NCBI GenBank assembly: GCA_002049455.2 | Contig: KV919169.1 | Span: forward strand, 1 to 57,731 | Source: Porphyra umbilicalis | Taxonomy: Eukaryota > Rhodophyta > Bangiophyceae > Bangiales > Bangiaceae | Direction: 5' to 3' | Length of the DNA: 57,731 nt | In this document: in pieces, positions 21,314 to 31,306 of the stretch | Layout: each line of letters begins with the position of its first letter | Numbering within the stretch: position 1 is the first letter of the stretch | Position numbers and translations under genes: made by a program | The notes under the pieces: generated by a model | The model's database searches: none | What the model saw: only the letters and a program-made list of their open reading frames with translations | What the model was told of the DNA's origin: nothing

Positions 21314-21565
21314 ATGGAGTCGCCCGACGCCCCCCCCCCCTCGAGGACGCGCCCGTCGACGCGGCGGCGGTCGCCGCCACCCGCGCGGCGCTGCTCGCGG
21401 AGCGGCTCCGCCTCGACCGCCTGCCGCCGTCGTCGGCCTACGTCCTCCACCGGCGGCGGGTGGTGGCGCGCGCGCTCGCGTTGCTAGCCGCGCCGCCGGC
21501 GGGGGGGGGGGGGGGGGGGGGTCCCAGACGAGCTCGCGGGGCTCCTCGCGTCACTGTCCCTGTGA
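21314..21565 (+). CDS. Small hypothetical helical protein, frame-interrupted
   Basis: ATG at 21314 (MESPDAPPP) reads into a run of ten C (21331-21340). One frame over, the reading continues LEDAPVDAAAVAATRAALLA, then ERLRLDRLPPSSAYVLHRR and VVARALALLAAPPAG, into a run of about 21 G (21500-21521). After it, a third frame gives PDELAGLLASLSL and TGA at 21563. Together these make a compact ~85-residue protein: acidic start, two amphipathic helices, glycine linker and a short acidic/leucine C-terminus. The residue mix is protein-like in each piece and breaks exactly at homopolymers. I do not recognise the family. Confidence 0.45.
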
Positions 21566-22204
21566 GGGGGGGTGGCGCGAGCGCCAGGGGCAGAGGGGGG
21601 GGTGGGAAGGGGGTGGGGGGGGCGGGGGGGGGGGGGATGGAGCGGCGCCGCGGCGATCCGCGGAGACCCGCGCTGCGCCACCACACCCGCAGGGGCAGCG
21701 TCGGCGGGGCGGAGCCATGCCGGGTCGTCGGCAGGGGAGCGTGGGGGGGAGCGGGGCTGCTGCTGTGCTGCGGTGCAGTGCCGGCCACGCGTGGCGGTGG
21801 CCGGAGCGCCGCGCGCGCCGCGCCACGCGCCGGCGGCGGGCGTGGCGGGCGTGGCGGGCGTGGCCCTGGGCGGCGCGCCGCAACGGCGCGTGGCGGGCGG
21901 GTAGGGGGGCGTCGGCCGCATGACCGTGCGGGCGGGGGTGGCGACCACGGGGGTGCGCAAGGGGCCACGTCCGTCATCCTGTCAACCTCTTTTTGCTTCT
22001 TGTTGGGCGGCGTGGTGGCCGGGACAGGGGACCGTGGCCCCGCTGCCGCAGCCGCGGCGCCCCACCCGCACGGCGCGGCGGCGCGACGCGGCGCGGCGCC
22101 GCTGCCGCCACCCGCGCTGCGGGCGGCGGGTTGCGCCACGGGGAGGCCGAGGCGGAAAGAAGGCGCCGCCACGAGCGCGCGCCCCCCTCTGCTCCGCCGC
22201 GACG
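21566..22204. other. Intergenic, no gene seen
   Basis: GC-rich sequence with several G-runs and a GGCGTGGCG simple repeat near 21840-21880. It separates the small plus-strand gene from the convergent 3' end of the DEG-type protease. No signature found. Confidence 0.4.
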
Positions 22205-24154
22205 CTACGCCGCTGCCGCGGGTGGTTGCTCCCCCGCTGCCGCCGCCTCCCCCCCACCCACGTGTCCATTCCCGTCTGCCGCCGCAGCCGAGGCGGTCGC
22301 GTCGCCCCCCCCCCCCCCCCCCCCTCCCCCCCGCCCAGTTGTGGAGGACGCCGAGCCCCCCCGCGTCGTCCCCCCCCCGCGGCCGCGGGATGCCGTGCGC
22401 GTCGAGGACCTCGCCCATGCGCGCGGCGGCGGAGGCGCGCTCGACGACGACGGTCATGTCGCCCTCCAAGTCAAACCGGATGTACCGGGCGCCGTCGGCC
22501 GGGGCGGCGGCGAGCGCCGCCGCCGCGCCCGCCAAATCCCGCACCGCCGTGCCGTCAATGGCGAGCACCGCCGCTGGCAGCAGGTCGTTGAGGTGCTCGT
22601 ACCCGCGGTTGAGTGCGTGGCTGAGCACCTGCGCGAGGACGACGACTTGGTCCCCGGCGCTCGCCTTGCCCGTGTAGAGGGCGCGGTAGACGAGGCCGAC
22701 GGGGGCGTCGAGGCGCCACTCCTCCCCAAACTCGGCTTCGAGGTAGGGCTGCGTGAGCGCGAAAAAGACGAGGCCGGCGACGACGAGGAAGGGGGGGGCC
22801 GGCGTCGGATCGTGGACGGGGACGAGGCGGCCGGCGGCCATGGACGGCAGCTTGTACGTGACCGTGAGGGGGGTGACGGCGGCGGCCGGGACGGGGATGG
22901 GGGTGACGGGGGGGGTGCCGACAGGCGAGGGGGGGGCCGTCGGGTCCTGGGAGGGGGGCGCGGTCGCAGCTCCGTCGGCCGCAGTCGCGAGCGTAGCCGT
23001 GGCGGCGGCGGCGGCGGGCAGCGCGGCGGCAGCGTCGCCGCCCGCCCCCGCCACCACTCCATTGGACGCCGCCGCGTCTGGCGGGGGCACCCCCCCCCCC
23101 CCACGGCGCCGACCGGGCGGGCAATGCTCAAACTCACCTCGTCGCCGACAAACTTGGACGCGATGAGGTAGGAAAAGTGGATGCGCTCCCCGCGCCGAAA
23201 CGGCACGGTGCCCGCCGACGACACGGCCACCCCGTCAATGGCGGTGAGGACGTCGCCCCGCCGGAGTACCCGCGCCACGTCCCCACACGCGTCGACGCGC
23301 TTGACGAGGACGCCGACACCGTCGCCAATCGCGGCGGCGGGTGCAGCGGCCGTCGCATCGGCGGTGGCATCCTCCCCCGCTCGCGCCGACGGGAACGGCG
23401 GCGTGCCCCCTCCCCTCCCCCTGCGGCCGCCGCCGCTGCCGCCAACGCCGACGGCCGCCCGCAGCGGGCCGCTCTCCAACCGCTGCCAATCAAAGCCCGC
23501 GGTCGGGAACCCCGTGTACCGCCCGTTCCGCCCATAGTCGACCAGGAAGTGGTGCACGACCGCCGACGGGATGATCCACCCGACCGCCTCCGCGTCGGCG
23601 GCGGAGAGGCTTTGAAACGCCACGCCGACGCACGTGTTGTTTTCCGCAAACACGGGGCCGCCGCTGTTGCCCGAGTTGATCGCCGCGTCGATTTGGACGC
23701 ACAGCAGCTCCGCCGACCCATGGGCGTACGACGACATTTCAATGCGCGAGACGACGCCGGCGGTGATGGCCAAGTTTTCCCCGCCGAGGGGGTATCCGAC
23801 GACCGTCACCGAGTCTTGAAGGCGGGGAAGGGGGCCAAAGACCAGGCCCCCAGACGCGAGGCCGCCGTCTGCGCTGTCGCGGCCGCCCCGGCGGCCACCG
23901 CCGCCGCCCTTGACCGCCGGTAGGCGGCCCGTGCTAATAATGGAGTCGCCGGCCACGCCCCCCCCCTCGCCATCGTCCTCCCCCCAAAACGCCTCGTCGT
24001 CGACCACGAGGATGGCCAAGTCGCACTCGTTGCCGACAGCCGCCACCGACGCCGAGTACTTGGTGTCCCCCCCGCGCTTGCGCACTAGCACCGACGCCGC
24101 GTGCGCGACGCAGTGGGCGTTTGTCAGGATGACGGGGCGTCCCCCGCCCCCCTT

Positions 24155-24206
<52 letters not shown>

Positions 24207-24984
24207 CCCCCCCGTCGGGGGCAGCCACGACAAAGCCCGACGACGTGGACGACGACTGCCGCATCTTTTGCCACGGGAGCGAGTAGTTTGGCACCGAGTG
24301 CGTCACGTACAGCTTGACGCAACAGTCGAGGACGGAGGCGGGTAGGAAGTCGTCGTCTGCGTCCCACGCGTCGGCGAAGGGTGCCCCCGCCGCCGACGCG
24401 CGCGCGCGGCCGACAACGTCGGGGGAAAGGGGCGTGGCCGCGGGGGGGGCGTACGCGGGGGGGGCGCGGGCGGGGGGGTTTCCTTTGGCGGGGCCCCCGC
24501 GCCGCCGCTTCTTGTCGGCGGGCTTGGACTTGCCGCTGCCGCGGCGGGGCGTCGGCTGGGGAGGGGGGCGCCGCGCACGGCGCGCCGCGGGCGCCCCTGG
24601 CCGCGTCGCCGGCCGCACCAGTGGTCGGCCGGTGGCGCCGTCTGCCCCCGCGTCGGTGGCGCCGCCGGCGCCACCGCCACCGCCGCCGCTGCCGCAGCGG
24701 TCGGGCGGCCGGTGGCGGCCGGTGGCACCCCCGGCGGCGGCAGCCGGCGCGCCCGCCCGTGCCATGGCGACCGCCGCGGGGGGCGCCACGCGTCGCTGCA
24801 GTGGCGGGTGGCGGGCGCAGGCCGGTATGACCGCCGGCCGCCCCGGCAGGGCCCCCCCTGCCCAGGCGACGGGGGCGGCGAGGAGCGGCGACCCGGGTGG
24901 GCCGGCAAAGGCGGCGACGGGTGGTGGCGTCCCCCGCGTCGGGGGCAAGGTGCGGTTGAGCGCAGCCGGCACAAAGCGCCCCAT
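22205..24984 (-). CDS. DEG/HtrA-type serine endoprotease (DEG9/DEG10-like) with C-terminal PDZ domains
   Basis: The start is ATG at 24984 (MGRFVPAALNRTL); the frame is open further upstream but only from a TTG. A long Ala/Pro/Arg N-terminus has a basic patch (KSKPADKKRRRGG), possibly for nuclear or organelle targeting. The chymotrypsin-fold protease has all three catalytic residues: His in LTNAHCVAHA, Asp in NECDLAILVVDD, Ser in INSGNSGGPVF. VVSRIEMSSYAHGSAELL is characteristic of plant DEG9/DEG10 proteins. A first PDZ (DVARVLRRGDVLTAIDGVAV) follows, then the C-terminal PDZ-like region with VVVLAQVLSHALNRGYEHL and ending near AHGIPRPRG. Frames change at three homopolymers: C9 near 24213 next to a (GCC)n tract, C14 near 23090, and C-runs at 22301-22327. 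The last piece gives a TAG at 22205-22207, so the 3' end is inferred. At the first change a short GT...AG intron is an alternative. Confidence 0.85.
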
Positions 24985-25965
24985 GGTGCTGGTGCCAGGG
25001 GGGACGGGGGGCGGGGGAGATGAGGGTGGCCCGGCAGGCGTTGGTGGGGCGGCCGAGTGGCGGTGGACGCGACGGCGGGGGGAGGGGGGTGGGGGGTAGC
25101 GCAGCGCCCGAGACAAAGTGCAGAGTTAAGGGGGGCGGGAATAAATGTATGAGTAGCAGCAAGGGAGCCAGGCCCCACTGTCACCACAACAGCAGACGGT
25201 GGTCGCAGCGGCAGCGTCGGCAAGGCCGCCGTCGCACCGACGGCGCGCACCGATGCGGCCACCACCGTCGCCGACAAAACGTCGAAAGACCGGGACTCCC
25301 GGCGGCTAGACAGGTGCCGCACCTTCTCCGGCACCAGTGAAAAGGACCACCAACAGGAAGAGCAGTCGTGGCAGAGGCGAGCGTCGGGACGGTCGGGGCG
25401 GCGCGAGGCCGGGGTCGCTCGTCGGCGGCGGGTGGGAGGGGCGAAAACGGAGGCGTTTGGGGCGATCTCGGTTCGCACGGCGGGGTGGAGCGCCTTTCCA
25501 TCCAGCGGGCCCGAAAAACAACCAACAAAATCAATTACAGCTCATTCTTGTGGTTCATGCAATTTATTTTTGTGACACGTGTGTAACGTCTGCTACTTTG
25601 ACCATACAGTATCCCCACCGGACACGGGCTCGGAGGAGACATCCACCATCGTCGTTGCCTTTCCCATTTAAGCCACAGGTGACGAAAACGCCTCGTCCTG
25701 TCAACTTTTCTCGTTCGAAAGTCGCAAGAGGGGGGTCCTTCCCTTCACATCCGCGGATGTTTCGCCACCGCACGAGCTCCAGGGCTGCTAACGGCGGTGG
25801 GATGTCGACCTCTCTTTGCGTGCTGAGACCATCGACTGGCCAAGCGGGAGTCAGTTTCTATGCTCGCGTGGAGCGAGAGCGGTCAAAGAACAAGACTGCA
25901 CCTTGTGATCAGTGCTCCGTTATCGTTGGATACAAACTATTTTAGATATCGGCTGCTGTCGAGGT
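24985..25965. other. Upstream region of the DEG-like gene
   Basis: GC-rich to about 25500, then AT-richer (25500-25960), which probably holds the divergent promoter space between the protease and tRNA-Val. I see no gene or clear element. Confidence 0.4.
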
Positions 25966-26061
25966 GCGGTTGTAGCTCAGTGGTTAGAGCGTCTGTCTTA
26001 CACACAGAATGTCGTGGGTTCAATTCCAGTAGCGTCTGTTCGGAAATCCCCATCAGCCGTA
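25966..26061 (+). tRNA. tRNA-Val(TAC) with a 23-nt insertion in the T loop
   Basis: Acceptor GCGGTTG (25966-25972) pairs with CAGCCGT (26054-26060, two G-U pairs), and the discriminator A (26061) is right for Val. The D arm is GCTC/GAGC and the anticodon arm TCTGT/ACAGA with loop CTTACAC, anticodon TAC (25999-26001). T-stem GTGGG (26014-26018) is followed by loop TTCAATT, but its partner CCCAT lies at 26049-26053, so 23 nt (26026-26048) interrupt the T arm exactly where tRNA-Cys in this window is interrupted. Within the junction TTCC can pair with GGAA, leaving small bulges as in a bulge-helix-bulge substrate. Removing the insert gives a canonical 73-nt tRNA. CCA is not encoded. Confidence 0.85.
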
Positions 26062-26081
26062 AAGTAGCCAACGATGGCATG

Positions 26082-26086
26082 TTTTT
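26082..26086 (+). terminator. RNA polymerase III T-run after tRNA-Val
   Basis: Five T residues 20 nt after the tRNA, the likely Pol III terminator. Confidence 0.65.
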
Positions 26087-26637
26087 GGAATTACCTGCGC
26101 ACTTTGCAGTCGGGTGACAATCCACTCGAATGTGCAGAGCCTAAAACGATGTCGTCGTACCGAGCGTCCTGGGACCCACCATGCCCTCGGCCCCTCCGAA
26201 GCGCACGTTTGGCATCGGAAGAGACGACAATGGAAAAGTGGCGCGCTTCCGCGTCACTCTCTTGCTTCCGTAACGTCGTTCCGCCAAAGAGCAGCTGTCC
26301 AGGCCTGGTAAAGAGGTGCTATTCGGAGTTGGATTGGCCCAGACACCTAGCGGCTTGACTGAGGTCTCTCCAGCTTTTGTCGGAACGACCACAGATAGGC
26401 GTTGTTTGCACCATGCGAGCGCCAGAAAAGGCACAAAAGTGCTTGTCTCAACTATCAAGACCCCCACTGAAAGTTACGTGAGGAACTACTACCGCCCCAC
26501 CCTGCGCTCTCCGCCTCGCCCAGGTCAGGCCCACTTCTCTCGTCCTCCTCAAATCGTCTGATCGTCCTTCACACTCCTCCTCCTCCCTCGACTCCCCATC
26601 CCACCCACCCCCACAACTCAACACGGCACCGGCGCGC

Positions 26638-28698
26638 TTAACACGCCTCCCATTTGGCAATGCTAAACGCAAAGCCCTGCTGGCAGCTCGCCACGTCCGC
26701 CAAGCACTCAGTGTCATACGTGACGCCATTGCTCCCGCACACGGGAGCGGGCGGCACGTCCGCCTCGCAAAACCGATCGTCGCAGCCGATGCGCGACGCA
26801 AAGTCCGCGCACGTCGTCTCGCCGACATACCAACACGCCTGGTCGCCGCCAGAGCGCATGCACGAGTTGACCTTGCACATGGCCATCCAAGGGTGGTTGA
26901 AGTCGGGCGCCAGCTGCACCGCGTCGTTCTCATCGCCGCCACCGCCGCCACCACTACCGCCACCACCGCTGCCGCCACGAAGGGTGGCGCCCGATTGGTC
27001 CGCCGGGCAGCGGTCGGTATCTGACTCAAAGCACGTGGCCAGGAAGAGAGACACCCACCAGCCTCGGCGGTGACGCACGACGCCGACGCCCATGTGCGTG
27101 GCGCCGCCAAGCATCAACGCGCGGTTGCCCGCGCGGGCGGCCCACGCGTCGACCGCCGCCGTGACGGGGTCGTCAGCCGAGGCGGGAACGAGCGCCAAGT
27201 TTTGGGCCGACACGTAGGTGCCGGGCGGGCCAACGAGCGCCGATAGGTCCGCGCGCTGCAGGGCGCCCCGTCCGCGGAGGGTGCGGGACCACGCGGTCGC
27301 GTGTTTAGTGATGAGCTTGTTGTACGCCAGTGGCGGGCGGGTGGCGGACGCGCGCAGCGCGTTGATTTTCTCTTGGAAAGCGACGCCAAAGCACAGCTTG
27401 GCGGCGCCGCCGGTCTTGGACCCGCACGGGGTGCCGGCAGCCGCCGCATCGACGGGGGCGTTCACCGATAAGGGCGTGCCGACCATGAGCCCCTCGTCGT
27501 CGTCCTCCTCCTCTTCTTCGTCGCCATCGTCTGTGGCGGTGGCATCCGGCTCGGATATGGCCGACGCGCCAACTGGGACGGAAGGCACGACGTTGTCGGG
27601 GGTCTGGGCATCGCCCTCGGTACAAACCCCCTCCGCATCGCACGTTTGGGGCGGGGCAACCATCACCCCCGCCGCCGCCACCGCGCTGGCACGCGCCGCA
27701 GTCGGCAGGTCCCGCGTCGAGCCCGCCCGCCCGGTGGCGAGCACCGCCGCATCCGCGTGCGAGACAGTCGGTTGGGAGGGGGCCGATGCGGCCATATGAG
27801 CGCCATCAATGTGGTGGGGCAGCGCAACTGCCTTGGTGCGCGACGGGGTCGATACGTCTTGGGCCGAGCCGCCGCCGCCACCGCCGCGCCCGGCAGCGAG
27901 CGCCGCCGCGTCTACGTGCGAGACGGTCGGCTGGTAGGGGGCCGACGCGGCCGTGTCAGCAACACCCTCAACGCCACGGAGGCCATCAATGTGGTAGGGC
28001 AGCGCAACTGCCTCGGTGCGCGACGCGGTCGATACGTCTTGGGCCGAGCCGCCGCTGCCACCGCCGCGCCCGGCAGCGAGCGCCGCCGCATCCACGTGCG
28101 AGACCGTCGGCTGGTAGGGGGCCGACGCGGCCGTGTCAGCAACACCCTCAACGCCACGGAGGCGTGCCAACCCTTCGGCGCCCTCTGAGCGCTCTGCAGT
28201 CGGCAAGTCCTGGGAAGAGCGGTTGCCGCCGCCGCCGCGGCCACCGCCACCGCTACCGTCGCCGCCACCGCCGCCACCGCCGCCACCACTGTCGCGCCCT
28301 GCGGCAACCGCCGCCGCATCCACGTGCGAGACCGTCGGCTGGTAGGGGGCCGACGCGGCCGTGTCAGCAACACCCTCAACGCCATGGAGGCGTGCCAACC
28401 CTTCGGCGCCCTCTGAGCGCTCTGCAGTCGGAAAGTCCTGGGAAGAGCGGTTGCCGCCGCCGCCGCGGCCACCGCCACCGCTACCGTCGCCGCCACCGCC
28501 GCCACCGCCGCCACCACTGTCGCGCCCGGCGGCAACCGCCGCCGCATCCACGTGTGAGACCGTCGGCTGGTAGGGGGCCGACGCGGCCGTGTCGGCAACA
28601 CCCTCCACGCGGCGGGGAAACACCACCGCCGCGGCGGTGAGGAGCACCACCGCCGTGGCGGCGGCGGCCGCCAGTGGCGGCCGGCGGGGTGGCGCCAT
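26638..28698 (-). CDS. Secreted CAP-domain protein with internal repeats and a C-terminal Kazal domain
   Basis: A 686-residue protein, ATG at 28698, TAA at 26638. The N-terminus (MAPPRRPP, then LAAAAATAVVLLTAAAVVF) is a signal peptide or anchor. Residues ~30-330 are repeats with the core VADTAASAPYQPTVSHVDAA followed by Gly-rich spacers. An acidic stretch (DDGDEEEEEDDDEG) precedes the CAP/SCP domain (~residues 425-570): FQEKINALRASATRPPLAYN, HATAWSRTL, SAQNLAL where GENLA is usual, and THMGVGVV...WWVSLFLATC. A cysteine-rich linker leads to a Kazal serine-protease-inhibitor-like domain (PVCGSNGVTYDTECLADVAS and a final Cys). CAP proteins are usually secreted sterol/lipid-binding or immune-modulating proteins and Kazal domains bind proteases; the fusion suggests an extracellular role. 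The frame is continuous with no intron needed. Confidence 0.88.
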   Translation of the reverse strand: MAPPRRPPLAAAAATAVVLLTAAAVVFPRRVEGVADTAASAPYQPTVSHVDAAAVAAGRDSGGGGGGGGGDGSGGGGRGGGGNRSSQDFPTAERSEGAEGLARLHGVEGVADTAASAPYQPTVSHVDAAAVAAGRDSGGGGGGGGGDGSGGGGRGGGGNRSSQDLPTAERSEGAEGLARLRGVEGVADTAASAPYQPTVSHVDAAALAAGRGGGSGGSAQDVSTASRTEAVALPYHIDGLRGVEGVADTAASAPYQPTVSHVDAAALAAGRGGGGGGSAQDVSTPSRTKAVALPHHIDGAHMAASAPSQPTVSHADAAVLATGRAGSTRDLPTAARASAVAAAGVMVAPPQTCDAEGVCTEGDAQTPDNVVPSVPVGASAISEPDATATDDGDEEEEEDDDEGLMVGTPLSVNAPVDAAAAGTPCGSKTGGAAKLCFGVAFQEKINALRASATRPPLAYNKLITKHATAWSRTLRGRGALQRADLSALVGPPGTYVSAQNLALVPASADDPVTAAVDAWAARAGNRALMLGGATHMGVGVVRHRRGWWVSLFLATCFESDTDRCPADQSGATLRGGSGGGGSGGGGGGDENDAVQLAPDFNHPWMAMCKVNSCMRSGGDQACWYVGETTCADFASRIGCDDRFCEADVPPAPVCGSNGVTYDTECLADVASCQQGFAFSIAKWEAC
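27900..28600. repeat. 228-bp coding repeats inside the CAP+Kazal gene
   Basis: Two almost identical 228-bp units (about 28140-28367 and 28368-28595) encode 76-residue repeats. A shorter related unit (~180 bp, about 27950-28137) and a more diverged one at ~27780-27950 precede them. Lengths stay multiples of three, so selection on the reading frame is plausible. Confidence 0.8.
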
Positions 28699-31306
28699 CG
28701 GGTGGAAGGCGCGTCGGGCGGCGGCGGTCGGCCGTGCCCTCGTCGTGCCGGCGGAGCAGCGGAGTGGACTGCCCACACAGCACGGGGGGGAGGACGCCGA
28801 GAGCAGAGCGCAGCGGCGGCGGACCGGGATTCGGCCGCGCGGGAGCCCGACCCGCGCCTGGCGGACGGGGCCTGATAAATGCGGCGATGGCTCACTTGCC
28901 GCCGCCGTGGCGGGCGCCGCAGCCGCCGACGGTCGCAGGCCGCCGCGCTGAGCCGCCGCCACCGCCGCCGCCGCAGCTGGCGGCTGCAATTCGTACCGGG
29001 CCCAGTGGAGAAATGGGGTGCACTCTGCAGCCCTTCCCCCCCTCGCCGTTGCCCCACTTCAAAAAGAAAAGGAGCCCACCCTGCAGAGCAGGGTGCACGT
29101 GGACCACAGACGTCGCCCCATGACGTCAGCAAAGCGCGCACCACCGCGTCATGCGTGCCGCACGGTCGTCGAGGCGGTGGCGGCGGCGTGGCCGTTTGGC
29201 GAGACTGAAAGGCAGCCGCCTGCACGGGCGCGGGTGTGGTTGATGACTCAGAGGGTGGGGGGAGGGGAAGGAAGAAGGAAGCGTACCACTTCCGCCAGAA
29301 TTGCCCCGCCAGACCGGCTCGTCGTAGGGCGAGGCGCAGCGAGGGGGTGTGCGCGTCGAAAACGCAGCGTGGCCGCCCACGAGCGACGGGGGGTGGACCA
29401 GAAGAGCGGGCGCGCGCGCCTGGAACTACATCCGGCCGCACTGCCAATCCCGCAGCCGCCGGTAGTGCGTCGCCACGTACGCCACGGACGGCGAATAAAC
29501 AGGCGCCAGCGGCGGGACACCAGGCACGCGCCCCGCGCCCCGCGCCCGCGAGCCGGCCGAGTGGACGGCAGAGACCGCAGCGCTGCTACAGTGCACTGTA
29601 GTGGCACGTGTGCGCCAGCGGGGGGCTCCGTGGGCGGTGTGGTGGCGTGGAGAGCGTGCAACAGCCGAGAATAGCAGGCGGCGGCGCAGTGCTCCTTAAT
29701 GCGTGGGCGCACACAAGCGGCAAATCAGACCGTTTTGGACTGCAAGAACTGGTCGGCACTCACAGTACCCAGTGGCTGGTTTTCAGTACAAGTGGTTTGC
29801 AACAAAGTATTGCACGGATCGCACCTGTCAAATTCATATCACAAGAAGCGTCTCGCGGCGGTGCAGACTGTGAGTGCAAGAGAACACGTTTTCATGCTGC
29901 AGAACTGCGCTTCAGAGTGCGTCAACAACCGCACGTATCGTACGCTGCACGGAACTTGCTATGGGGGCGCGCCATGCTCTTTGCGTCAAGGCTCTGGAGC
30001 ACTGATTGGCAGCTTACATACCCAGGCTCTACCCACCAACGATTAAAGCACAAGAACTTGCTTCAGCACATGTTCATGCGACAAGATCTTGTGCTGCAAC
30101 ATGCAGTCTGACAAGAAATTCTTGCAAAAACGGGCTCTCGTGCGCCCACGCTTTAAGGGACGTGGGGTGCGCAAGGGATGAGGGGTAAGATGTCGAGGAA
30201 GGCGCATTTCCGTCTCACGCGGGCGCATTTCCGTCTCACGCGGGCGCATTTCCGTCTCACGCGGGGCATTTCCGTCTCACTCGCATCCGAGGAAGAAGCC
30301 GCAGCACGATGAACAATTCAATTGCCCAGTCGATCGTGTATTTGTCAGCGTGGTTGTTGTCGGGATCGAACCGATCGATGCTCTTGCCCACCACTCTTTG
30401 ATCCCATTGAGCCGAACCGGCGTCGCGGTCGCCGTCATCCCCTCATGCCGCCGTCGTGCTTGTCCCCGTGCACGACGTCGGCTCGGCCATTGTCCGCTGT
30501 GCCATCTCCTTTGTGGCTTCCCTCTCTACTCACGGTGTATGCTGGCGTTTGCGTGAACATTATCTTTGGCGTTGCACGGTAAGCGATGTGGGAAACGGTA
30601 CGTATCCTTGGCCACCCTTGCTTCCTGCGTCATCCACCGTGGGGCCTCCGCCCCCGCCGCCGCGTGCGCGGGTGGGGGTGAGACACACCCCCGACGGCGT
30701 GTGCCGCTGATGAATTCGCAAACCATAACAAAAAGTAGATAAGGGACTTTTTATTGCTGGCGCAAGCAAGCATGCAATCACTTTGCGGATTGTTTCCTGA
30801 GGCAACACCCCGACCGGGTTGACCGACTTGAAGCGGAGCACACTGGTGGTGGCGAGCTTGGTGACTGACAAGGTTCCGTTGCTGTGCCTGCATTGTGGTG
30901 TCGCTGCTCGTTGGGTTTGCTGCTGGTGTTGCTGCCCGTGCACAGGGCTCTTGCCGACGGTGGGTCCCCGCGCGACGGGGGTCGGCGCCGCCCATCCGTG
31001 GTCATCGTGCGCGTGGATAGTTACTATTGAAGGTCGTTATTCTGTGGGTCTCTGCTCGCCCCCCTCCCTGGTCACAATGTCCTGTGCAACGCGATCACCG
31101 CCCTGCTCCCTGGTCAGACGCCGCCGCGGGCATAGCCACCCTCAGCCGCACAACCGCGCGACGTCATGGTCGCGCGCTCACCCGCCTCCCCCCCCACCCC
31201 TCCACCGCTCCCCGCGCGTGCGCCAACGGCCACCGCCGACGGGCGGGGCCCCTCGACATCTGCATCCACCCCCCCTCCCGCGCCCCCCTCCCCCCGTCGA
31301 CCCCCC
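28699..31306. other. Intergenic, no assigned gene
   Basis: Contains open frames without family signatures, the perfect 16-bp palindrome CTACAGTGCACTGTAG (29586-29601), and a 21-bp repeat (listed separately). 29700-30150 and 30700-30950 are AT-richer. On the minus strand, 30340-30420 has a B-box-like GGTTCGATCCC but no complete tRNA. Confidence 0.45.
30201..30280. repeat. 21-bp tandem repeat, 4 copies
   Basis: Four copies of a 21-bp unit containing GGCGCATTTCCGTCTCAC followed by GCG; the last copy has lost one base. On the minus strand it reads RPRETEM. Confidence 0.85.

Noticed and set aside
30340..30420. Possible tRNA on the minus strand with a GGTTCGATCCC B box and a GGCTCAATGGG A-box-like segment
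   Set aside because: No anticodon arm with T33 can be formed, and acceptor halves pair over only 4 bp. Normal, intron-containing and permuted layouts were tried by eye without success; at best a relic.
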